From an uncultured Collinsella sp. (GTDB lineage Bacteria > Actinomycetota > Coriobacteriia > Coriobacteriales > Coriobacteriaceae): a DNA stretch of 18,173 nucleotides. The stretch covers positions 1 through 18,173 of the forward strand of contig USDH01000014.1 of the NCBI GenBank assembly GCA_900553415.1, read 5' to 3'. A program made the position numbers and the translations under genes. This document shows, one piece after another, positions 1 to 5,498 of the stretch (position 1 is its first letter; each line of letters begins with the position of its first letter). The notes under the pieces are model-generated. The model saw nothing but the letters and a program-made list of their open reading frames with translations, was not told where the DNA came from and did not search any database.

Positions 1-80
1 GTGGTCTTGCCGTGGTCAACGTGACCGATGGTGCCGATGTTAACATGCGGCTTAGTGCGCTCAAACTTCTCTTTGGCCAT
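1..80 (-). CDS. tuf: Elongation factor Tu, N-terminal fragment (cut by window edge)
   Basis: EF-Tu is the GTPase that delivers aminoacyl-tRNA to the ribosome. Only the first 26 codons are inside the window. They read MAKEKFERTKPHVNIGTIGH followed by VDHGKT, which is the canonical EF-Tu start and the beginning of the GTP-binding P-loop (GHVDHGKT). The ATG at 78-80 is preceded by a strong ribosome binding site, GAGGAGG, on the minus strand around 84-93. The gene lies downstream of three tRNA genes on the same strand, an arrangement also known in other bacteria (for example thrU-tyrU-glyT-thrT-tufB in E. coli). The remainder lies to the left of base 1. The identification is direct from sequence. 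Confidence 0.97.
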   Translation of the reverse strand, partial: MAKEKFERTKPHVNIGTIGHVDHGKT

Positions 81-123
81 AAAGCCCTCCTCTAAACAGG
101 TCGTCCCCGGACGGGACTTTGCC

Positions 124-165
124 TTTATACCATAGTGGCCTCTCAACATACTATTGAGAAGCCAC
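124..165 (-). promoter_or_regulatory. Hairpin and possible extended -10 promoter in front of tuf
   Basis: On the minus strand, positions 165-154 and 146-135 pair as a 12-bp stem with one G-U wobble and a 7-nt loop. It lies between tRNA-Met and tuf and lacks a following U tract, so a processing or attenuation role is more likely than a strong terminator. Just after it, TATAAA (129-124) preceded by TGG resembles an extended -10 element that could give tuf its own promoter. No good -35 is seen. The function is inferred. Confidence 0.35.
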
Positions 166-176
166 CGTGTTACCTA

Positions 177-253
177 TGGTAGCGGTGACTGGATTCGAAC
201 CAGTGACGCCACGGGTATGAACCGTGTGCTCTAACCAACTGAGCTACACCGCC
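177..253 (-). tRNA. tRNA-Met (CAT), elongator type
   Basis: A 77-nt cloverleaf on the minus strand. The acceptor stem is GGCGGTG with CACCGCT (first pair G-U), the D arm begins TAGCTC, the anticodon stem is CACGG/CCGTG with loop TTCATAC (anticodon CAT), and the T arm contains GGTTCGAATCC. The discriminator A and CCA end are encoded (177-179). The anticodon stem lacks the three consecutive G-C pairs typical of initiator tRNA, so it is called elongator Met. A CAT anticodon modified to read Ile (tRNA-Ile2) cannot be excluded without identity-element analysis. Confidence 0.93.
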
Positions 254-256
254 GGA

Positions 257-332
257 TGGAGCCTGCAACCAGACTTGAACTGGTGACCTCTTCGTTACCA
301 ACGAAGTGCTCTACCGACTGAGCTATACAGGC
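257..332 (-). tRNA. tRNA-Thr (GGT)
   Basis: A 76-nt cloverleaf on the minus strand. The acceptor stem is GCCTGTA/TGCAGGC, the anticodon stem CTTCG/CGAAG encloses loop TTGGTAA with anticodon GGT, and the T arm contains GGTTCAAGTCT-like sequence. The CCA end is encoded at 257-259. It lies 3 nt upstream of tRNA-Met and 10 nt downstream of tRNA-Tyr, so the three are almost certainly processed from one transcript. Confidence 0.95.
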
Positions 333-342
333 ACTTGACGGG

Positions 343-424
343 TGGGAGCTATAGGATTCGAACCTATGTAGGCAGAGCCAACGGGTTTACAGCCCGTCCC
401 CATTAACCACTCGGGCAAACTCCC
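343..424 (-). tRNA. tRNA-Tyr (GTA)
   Basis: A class II tRNA on the minus strand with acceptor stem GGGAGTT/AGCTCCC, anticodon stem ACGGG/CCCGT with anticodon GTA, and a variable arm of extra length before the T arm (GGTTCGAATCC). The discriminator A is at 343. It is followed by CCC rather than CCA, so the 3' CCA is not encoded and must be added by CCA-adding enzyme, unlike in its two neighbours. It is the first gene of the tRNA-tuf transcript. Confidence 0.95.
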
Positions 425-486
425 AATCGTTCAAGTATCCGCAGGTCCTTTGGTCTTTTGGACCGCCGCCCCCGCGAACGAAAAAG

Positions 487-516
487 ATAATACGATGCAA
501 CCTTGGGGGCTGTCAA
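487..516 (-). promoter_or_regulatory. Promoter of the tRNA-Tyr/Thr/Met-tuf transcript
   Basis: On the minus strand, a perfect -35 TTGACA (516-511) and -10 TATTAT (492-487) are separated by 18 bp. The element lies about 60 nt upstream of tRNA-Tyr. This is a near-consensus housekeeping-sigma promoter, as expected for a stable RNA operon. Confidence 0.8.
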
Positions 517-731
517 CGAAAACCTCTAGATACACGGTGCCGGGCGTATCTATTTAGCCGTGACCTGCGGTTTTGTTGAGTTTGGATATGAAGGACGATG
601 GTTTTGGATACAGAGGTGACGTTTCCCGAGGTAACACTTTGGTGTAGTGGAGTACACCTTCAGGATCGAACTTCGATAACAGCCTATTTGCACCTATATA
701 TAGGTCGAGATCGGGCTTCTGCGGCAGATTT

Positions 732-840
732 GAGCGTGGATTATTTCCCGTTTGAAATCGAGCGTGGATAATCTCCCACTTTGGGCCCAGTGGCACGCCA
801 AAAGTGGGAGATTATCCACGCTCATTCACTAGGCGGGAGA
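732..840. repeat. Perfect 23-bp inverted repeat plus degenerate copies (REP-like element) in a gene-free stretch
   Basis: The stretch 524-854 has no credible gene. It holds a perfect inverted repeat with arms at 760-782 and 801-823 and an 18-nt spacer. Each arm contains GAGCGTGGATAATCTCCC or its complement. A decayed tandem copy begins at 732 (GAGCGTGGATTATTTCCC), 28 bp before the left arm. The segment 811-840 resembles 4861-4890 at 25 of 30 positions, so this is a dispersed family. There is no U tract after the hairpin, so it is not a typical terminator. An 80-codon reading frame across it (796-554) owes its start to the repeat and is judged spurious. Confidence 0.75.
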
Positions 841-854
841 ACTATAGAGCCGAA

Positions 855-1727
855 CTACTCGGGCCAGGCCAAAGTAGACCCATAGAGCGGCTCCCCCTTG
901 GTGCAGGGGTAGCGACTCAAGTAACACGACGATAGCAAGTCGAAGAAATAAGTCATGGCATATTTCGAATAAACGCCGAGTCGGTCAATTCCGTTTCCCG
1001 CATTACCAAGACGATATACACGGTCAAAAGACCTCGATTTGTCATCGTTGCTAAACGCAGTAATTAGAATCTTCCTGCCCGAACGGCAATCAAGATACTC
1101 ACGCGCCTGTGACGCAAATAGCCCGGAGACCGATACGAGAATTATCAATGACTGCGAAGCGTCTCCCATGTTTTTCAATTCCGCGACGTTAGCCCCAGCA
1201 ACTATGCGAACTATCTTGCCCGCATAAAACATTTCCTGCTGAAATCGTACGAGATTGGCGCTCACATTATTGGTGCACCAGATTTCAACGTTTTTATGGC
1301 CATCAATTTCGTCGGCAAGGTGCTTAATAGCGATATCGGACACGCCGCTTTCAACCTCAGCGAACATCTCGATCATGCGAACGTCGAGCTCTGCCCTGTA
1401 CTCCTCGTAGCCAAATTCCTCCTCTCGATGGCTTAAGTCGCTTGGAAAGACTGATTGAGTAAATGATTCTTTCAAATCGCTAAGAGACTGGTAGCCCAAT
1501 CGATTGCAGAAACGACGAACAGCGGAACGGGTCACGAATGCATCGCGGGTTATTGCGGCAACATTGATTTCGCTCGAACGCCTAATGTGAGCGATGAGGT
1601 ATCGAGCGATGGCGGCATCGTTTGACCCAAACTCACTGTTGATGATGGAGCTAATGCGATTGAGCACATCGAAGTCATTGATATTCACGTGATCCCTCTT
1701 TCCGCTCTCCTCGAAATCATGGTTCAT
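855..1727 (-). CDS. RpiR/MurR-family transcriptional regulator (HTH-SIS)
   Basis: The encoded protein of up to 290 residues has an N-terminal RpiR-type helix-turn-helix (roughly residues 20-100, with the recognition segment around ITRDAFVTRSAVRRFCNRLG). This is followed by a sugar isomerase (SIS) domain from about 130 to 270, containing the SVSG segment where the family binds a phosphosugar effector. Such regulators sense phosphosugars and control adjacent sugar-use genes. This one is divergent from the 6-phospho-beta-glucosidase/EIIBC operon, so it probably controls it in response to a phosphorylated beta-glucoside or glucose-6-phosphate (inference). The ATG at 1727 has no obvious ribosome binding site. 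An in-frame GTG at 1688, preceded by AGAGGGA at good spacing, may be the true start and would give 277 residues. Whether it activates or represses cannot be read from the sequence. Confidence 0.88.
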   Translation of the reverse strand: MNHDFEESGKRDHVNINDFDVLNRISSIINSEFGSNDAAIARYLIAHIRRSSEINVAAITRDAFVTRSAVRRFCNRLGYQSLSDLKESFTQSVFPSDLSHREEEFGYEEYRAELDVRMIEMFAEVESGVSDIAIKHLADEIDGHKNVEIWCTNNVSANLVRFQQEMFYAGKIVRIVAGANVAELKNMGDASQSLIILVSVSGLFASQAREYLDCRSGRKILITAFSNDDKSRSFDRVYRLGNAGNGIDRLGVYSKYAMTYFFDLLSSCYLSRYPCTKGEPLYGSTLAWPE

Positions 1728-1730
1728 TTA

Positions 1731-1768
1731 TTGAATCAAACAGCTTTGGTCGTTCTCCTATGATTCAA
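1731..1768. promoter_or_regulatory. Candidate operator in the rpiR/bgl divergent region
   Basis: TTGAATCA (1731-1738) and TGATTCAA (1761-1768) form a perfect inverted repeat with start points 30 bp apart, about three helical turns. This suits a dimeric or tetrameric regulator such as the adjacent RpiR protein. A TTGACG (1774-1779) that could be a -35 for the plus-strand operon follows, but no convincing -10 is found at the right distance. The assignment to RpiR is inferred from position only. Confidence 0.5.
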
Positions 1769-1839
1769 ATCAGTTGACGTCATCTTAATCGTAATTTCGC
1801 CACACGTATCCACCGTGTTGAATGATGGAAAGGGGATTC

Positions 1840-3258
1840 ATGGGCAACGTGAACAACATGCCGTTTCTCTGGGGTTCCGCCACGGCGTCTTATCAGTGCG
1901 AGGGTGCCTGGAACGAAGACGGCAAAGGCCTTGGCGAGTGGGATTTCTTTAGCCACACAAGCAATAAGAACATCAACCATGTTGACGGTGATGTATCTTG
2001 CGACTTCTACCATCGCTATGAAGAAGATATCCGCATGATGAAAGAAGGCGGACAAAACACCTATCGCTTCTCTCTTTCATGGAGTCGAATCATCCCCACG
2101 GGTATCGGCGAAGTGAATGAAGAGGGTATCGATTTTTATAATCGAGTCATTGATTGTTGCCTCGAAAATGGCATAGAGCCCAACGTTACGCTGTTCCATT
2201 ACGATCTACCATTCACGCTTGCTTGCAAAGGCGGATGGCTGAACAACGACATGGCAGAGTGGTTCTGCAAATACGCCAAGATTTGCTTTGAGCGCTTTGG
2301 AGACCGCGTCAAAATCTGGGCTACCGTTAACGAGCCGCATTTCTACAGCTACTGCGTAAACATGTTGGGCAACTATCCCCCCAATCGATCGCTCGACGTT
2401 CAGTCGTACATGCAGTTTCAGTACAACCTGATGCGCGCAAGCGCACTCGCAGTCCGAACATATCGTCAAATGGGCTACGACGGCATCATCGGCGCCGTCC
2501 ACGATGGCGGCGTTGTCGAACTCGACCCGGCAACCGAGCACCCTGATGACGTATTTCGATACGCAGACTTTTTCGCCAATCGCATGATTCTGGCACCAGC
2601 GCTTCAGGGTCAACTGCCGCCAGAAATGGACGAAATCCTTGAAAAACTTGGCGTCTCGCTCTATCGATCCCCAAATGACGTAGAAGAATTCAGAGACGGT
2701 AAAGTCGATTTTATTGGACTCAACGTGTATTGCCGAGAGTATGTAACCGACTGGCACGGTGGAGAGCTTGCCGTTTCGGCGAACAATAAGGGCGGTTCGA
2801 GCAAAAAGGTCGAAGGAAAATGCATTGCGCCCTTGTTTGAAAGCGCCCGCGACAGCAATGTTCCCCGCAATAAATGGGGCCGCGAAATACTCCCAGGTTG
2901 CATGTATTCAACCATCATGGATGTCCACGAGCGCTATGACGCGCCCCGCATCTTTATTACGGAAAACGGACATGGCGCCTATGAGCAACCAGACGCAGAC
3001 GGAATGATCCACGATGATGACCGCATCGAGCTTCTGGGCCAGTTCATCGAGCACATGATGAGGGCTAAGCGCGACGGCGCGCGCGTTGAGGGCTACTACC
3101 TCTGGTCGACGATGGATCTGTATAGCTGGATCAACGGCTACGAAAAACGATACGGACTTGTCCATATCGACTTCGAGAACAATCTGGAGCGCACCCCCAA
3201 AAAGAGCTGGTATTGGTACCGAGACCTTATCTCGAAGTATCAGGAGCAGGAAGGTTAG
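1840..3258 (+). CDS. 6-phospho-beta-glucosidase, glycoside hydrolase family 1
   Basis: This enzyme hydrolyses PTS-imported beta-glucoside-6-phosphates (cellobiose, arbutin or salicin type) to glucose-6-phosphate plus an aglycone or glucose in the cytoplasm. The product is 472 residues, the usual GH1 length. The N-terminal LWGSATASYQCEG signature is present. The acid/base Glu is E165 in TVNEPH, and the nucleophile is E375 in ITENG. Near the C-terminus S429, K436 and Y438 (SWINGYEKRYG) match the Ser-x6-Lys-x-Tyr phosphate-binding triad of 6-phospho-glycosidases, where plain beta-glucosidases have Glu in place of Ser. ATG 1840 is chosen because AAAGGGG precedes it by about 5 nt; in-frame ATGs at 1822 and 1825 lie before that site. 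The stop is 9 nt upstream of the EIIBC gene. Glucoside versus galactoside preference is inferred from the BglF-like partner permease. Confidence 0.93.
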   Translation: MGNVNNMPFLWGSATASYQCEGAWNEDGKGLGEWDFFSHTSNKNINHVDGDVSCDFYHRYEEDIRMMKEGGQNTYRFSLSWSRIIPTGIGEVNEEGIDFYNRVIDCCLENGIEPNVTLFHYDLPFTLACKGGWLNNDMAEWFCKYAKICFERFGDRVKIWATVNEPHFYSYCVNMLGNYPPNRSLDVQSYMQFQYNLMRASALAVRTYRQMGYDGIIGAVHDGGVVELDPATEHPDDVFRYADFFANRMILAPALQGQLPPEMDEILEKLGVSLYRSPNDVEEFRDGKVDFIGLNVYCREYVTDWHGGELAVSANNKGGSSKKVEGKCIAPLFESARDSNVPRNKWGREILPGCMYSTIMDVHERYDAPRIFITENGHGAYEQPDADGMIHDDDRIELLGQFIEHMMRAKRDGARVEGYYLWSTMDLYSWINGYEKRYGLVHIDFENNLERTPKKSWYWYRDLISKYQEQEG

Positions 3259-3267
3259 GAGAAAGAG

Positions 3268-4668
3268 ATGAAATATCAGGCAATGTCCGAAACAGTCCTA
3301 AAGGCTGTTGGCGGCAAAGAGAACATTTCTTCGGTAACTCATTGTGCGACGCGCCTTCGCATCGACGCACGAGACACCTCGATCATCGATCTCCAGCTCG
3401 CCAAATCGGCCGATCAGGCGCTCGGGGCAGTAGTCAGCGGTGGCCAGCTTCAGGTGATCATCGGCCCCAACGTCACCGAGGCTTACAACGACTTCCTCGA
3501 CTTCGCGGGAATCGAAGTCGGCGGTGGCACGGTTGCCGACGATGCCCAAACCGCCAAAGACCTTGCAGAAGGCATTAAAAGCGGTAACACCGCCATGGGC
3601 TTGATTGAGAAATTCGGGAACGTCTCTGCACAGGTATTCATGCCCATCGTCCCGGCGCTCATCGTTGGCGGACTCATTCTTTCGATCAAGAATCTCCTGG
3701 TCAATTATTGCGGATTGAGCACCGATAGCGGAACCGCCCAGGTCCTGTTGGCGATCTTTAGCGCTTCGTTTAGCTTCTTACCCGTTTATCTTGGTTATCA
3801 GCTCGCAGCCGTCATGAAGATGCAGCCCATCATGGGCGCATTGCTGGGCGCGATCATGATCAGCTCGTCCATTAGCGGTGCCGAGGGTCTTGACTTTCTT
3901 GGTATTCCCATCCCGACGAACGACTATTCGAGTACGGTAGTGCCCATCGTACTGGGCGTTGTATTCATGTACTTTGTCGACCGCGGCCTTCAGAAGATCA
4001 TTCCCGACGTTACCAAACTGTTCTTGAAGCCGCTGCTCACCATGATCATCGTCGTGCCCGTCGAGCTGATTATCCTTGGCCCCGCCGGCAGCATGATGGG
4101 CTACGCGCTGAGCGATGCCGTCACGTGGCTTATGGACAACGTGGCATTTATCGCTACTCCGATCCTGGCAGCCCTTAACCCCTATTTCGTCATGCTCGGT
4201 CTCGATAAGGCTTACATCGCAATCGAAGTTACGAGCCTGGCGCAGCTCGGTTGGGCACCCATTATCTTTGGATTCATCTCGAACCTCTGCATTGGCGGCA
4301 CGAGCCTCGCCCTGGCAACTGCCATGAAGGGAAACAAAGAGAAGAGGGGTATGGTCACCACGGTTGCCGTCACCGCACTCTGTGGCGTAACCGAGCCCGC
4401 GTTCTACGGTTGCCTCATCGAGCGTCCCCGCTTGCTTGTCGGCACGGCAATCGGCGCGCTCTGCGCTGGACTCCCTGCAGGCATCTTTGTTCTGAAAGAG
4501 TATGTTGCGGGAGCATGCCCCGGCCTTCTTTCGGCACTCATCTTTATCGCTCCCGATGGGTCCATGGGCAACTTCGTGCTGGCATGCGTTGTCGCCATCA
4601 TCGCCATCGTCGTCTCCTTCATCGCTGCACGCGTGATCATCAAGAAGAACCCCAGCTATATTGAGTAG
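3268..4668 (+). CDS. PTS beta-glucoside-type permease, EIIBC
   Basis: This is a membrane sugar permease that phosphorylates its substrate during import. The 466-residue product has a cytoplasmic EIIB domain (residues 1-85) with the phospho-accepting C26 in THCATRLR. After a short linker comes the EIIC membrane domain (about 110-460) with around ten hydrophobic segments and the conserved GVTEPAFYG loop (373-381; E376). Sequence and layout follow the glucose/beta-glucoside superfamily (BglF/BglP-like). Those proteins usually carry a C-terminal EIIA domain of roughly 150 residues, but this one ends at the membrane domain with KKNPSYIE. EIIA must therefore come from another gene, and none is in the window. 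AGGAGA sits 5 nt before the ATG, and translation follows closely after the glucosidase. The exact sugar is inferred from the partner enzyme. Confidence 0.92.
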   Translation: MKYQAMSETVLKAVGGKENISSVTHCATRLRIDARDTSIIDLQLAKSADQALGAVVSGGQLQVIIGPNVTEAYNDFLDFAGIEVGGGTVADDAQTAKDLAEGIKSGNTAMGLIEKFGNVSAQVFMPIVPALIVGGLILSIKNLLVNYCGLSTDSGTAQVLLAIFSASFSFLPVYLGYQLAAVMKMQPIMGALLGAIMISSSISGAEGLDFLGIPIPTNDYSSTVVPIVLGVVFMYFVDRGLQKIIPDVTKLFLKPLLTMIIVVPVELIILGPAGSMMGYALSDAVTWLMDNVAFIATPILAALNPYFVMLGLDKAYIAIEVTSLAQLGWAPIIFGFISNLCIGGTSLALATAMKGNKEKRGMVTTVAVTALCGVTEPAFYGCLIERPRLLVGTAIGALCAGLPAGIFVLKEYVAGACPGLLSALIFIAPDGSMGNFVLACVVAIIAIVVSFIAARVIIKKNPSYIE

Positions 4669-4769
4669 ATGCCCGCTGTTTGCATTGGGGACATCCTTGG
4701 CAGACCATTAGCAAGAACCCAAGAAGTTCCTTAGGAGCTCGATTAATCCATTCGGATTCCTGAGGCACA

Positions 4770-4804
4770 AACGACCCCGATTCCACAATGAAATCGGGGT
4801 CGTT
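4770..4804 (+). terminator. Rho-independent terminator of the beta-glucoside operon
   Basis: A perfect 13-bp stem (4770-4782 with 4792-4804, AACGACCCCGATT type) with a 9-nt loop is followed by GTTTCT. It lies about 100 nt after the EIIBC stop. The U tail is modest but the stem is strong. Confidence 0.8.
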
Positions 4805-4860
4805 GTTTCTAAAGCCGTCGATAGACAATCGGTGTTTACCTTAGCTCCCTATCCAAGTTA

Positions 4861-4925
4861 ATTATCCACGCTCGTTCTCCGGTCGGGAGATTTTCTTCGC
4901 TCGCGTGTCCAGAAATCCACGCTCG
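4861..4925. repeat. Degenerate copies of the GAGCGTGGATAAT repeat
   Basis: ATTATCCACGCTC (4861-4873) followed by a spaced CGGGAGA (4884-4890) matches 811-840 at 25 of 30 positions. A further fragment, AATCCACGCTC, lies at about 4915-4925. Unlike the copy near 760 there is no perfect palindrome here, so this looks like a decayed member of the same family. The surrounding sequence 4805-4960 holds no credible gene. Confidence 0.55.
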
Positions 4926-4960
4926 AGCAGGACATCCAGATCCGCGCCCGCCCTTGTCTC

Positions 4961-5087
4961 GATCTGTAACAGCAAGAGGCCTATTCCGCTTCTACATGTT
5001 ACAGATCAAGATATTCCTAAAACACCCTAAGTTTCATCTCAATCTGTAACAGTTAGATGCCGAATATCGGTCTTGGTGTTACAGATT
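4961..5087. repeat. Two tandem, equally spaced ATCTGTAACA palindromes
   Basis: Unit 1 has 11-bp perfect arms at 4961-4971 and 4997-5007 (GATCTGTAACA / TGTTACAGATC). Unit 2 has arms at 5041-5051 and 5077-5087 (AATCTGTAACA / TGTTACAGATT). Both units are exactly 47 bp from outer edge to outer edge, and they repeat with an 80-bp period. The arms are conserved while the 25-nt interiors differ, which suggests selection on the arms or on the hairpin. No gene is seen here. It could be a binding site pair, a small structured RNA or a mobile palindromic element. Confidence 0.6.
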
Positions 5088-5151
5088 TAGACAAACTGGA
5101 GGACGAGACGAACCAAAAACGGGATGGGCGCTAACCCGATGGCGCACCACC

Positions 5152-5191
5152 TAAATAGAAACGGGCCCTGTCCCATAAGGAACAGAGCCCG
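5152..5191 (-). terminator. Terminator of tRNA-Thr(TGT)
   Basis: Read on the minus strand, 5191-5179 and 5174-5162 form a 13-bp stem (CGGGCTCTGTTCC with GGGACAGGGCCCG) that is complete if two G-U pairs are allowed. It has a TTAT loop and is followed by TTTCTATTT. The same sequence has two A-C mismatches on the plus strand, so the direction is clear. It begins 10 nt after the tRNA 3' end. Confidence 0.85.
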
Positions 5192-5200
5192 AAACTCTCA

Positions 5201-5275
5201 TGGAGCCAGTGACAGGAATCGAACCTGCAACCCACTGATTACAAATCAGTTGCGCTACCGTTGCGCCACACTGGC
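5201..5275 (-). tRNA. tRNA-Thr (TGT)
   Basis: A 75-nt cloverleaf on the minus strand: acceptor stem GCCAGTG/CACTGGC, D arm GGCGCAACGGTAGCGC, anticodon stem ACTGA/TCAGT with loop TTTGTAA (anticodon TGT), T arm GGTTCGATTCC, discriminator T, and encoded CCA at 5201-5203. It reads ACN codons and complements the GGT isoacceptor at 257-332. It is a single-gene transcription unit with its own promoter and terminator. Confidence 0.95.
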
Positions 5276-5305
5276 ACACTTGGCGCTTTCGCGCGAAGCC
5301 AGTTA

Positions 5306-5334
5306 AGAATAATGGAATTGCGGACGGGGCGCAA
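5306..5334 (-). promoter_or_regulatory. Promoter of tRNA-Thr(TGT)
   Basis: On the minus strand, TTGCGC (5334-5329) and TATTCT (5311-5306) are separated by 17 bp, about 30 nt upstream of the tRNA 5' end. The -10 is good and the -35 moderate. Its position fits a stable-RNA promoter. Nothing else is recognised between 5335 and 5419. Confidence 0.55.
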
Positions 5335-5419
5335 CAGGCCGCACGGCGTTATACAAATATGCAAAATCCAGCAACAGCGCGTACCAGGCCCGTTCATTTC
5401 TGTCAGTGCGCCCTCAATC

Positions 5420-5488
5420 TTAAAACTATTCGCCAGAACGAATAGTTTTAATTACAATTGGCTATATAAAACTATTCGTTCTGGCGAA
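5420..5488. promoter_or_regulatory. Overlapping palindromes upstream of the HTH-HipA gene (probable autoregulatory operator)
   Basis: Two perfect inverted repeats share a central arm. The first has 13-bp arms at 5420-5432 and 5439-5451. The second has 22-bp arms at 5429-5450 and 5467-5488. The half-site AAAACTATTCG therefore occurs three times, in forward, reverse and forward orientation. The last copy ends 10 nt before the ATG and overlaps the ribosome binding site GAAGGG (5486-5491), so bound protein or a folded leader could block both transcription and translation. The middle arm can pair with either neighbour, giving two mutually exclusive hairpins. An AT-rich TATATA (5463-5468) lies in the second spacer. 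Regulation by the encoded HTH is inferred from proximity. Confidence 0.7.
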
Positions 5489-5498
5489 GGGTTTCGCG

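Noticed and set aside
554..796. An 80-codon minus-strand reading frame beginning in the inverted repeat
   Set aside because: It has no ribosome binding site, begins inside the repeat, shows no recognisable domain, and its composition looks non-coding.
5124..5306. A 60-codon plus-strand reading frame containing SDRNRTCNPLITNQLRYRCATLA
   Set aside because: This is the well-known false translation of the strand opposite a tRNA gene (tRNA-Thr at 5201-5275).
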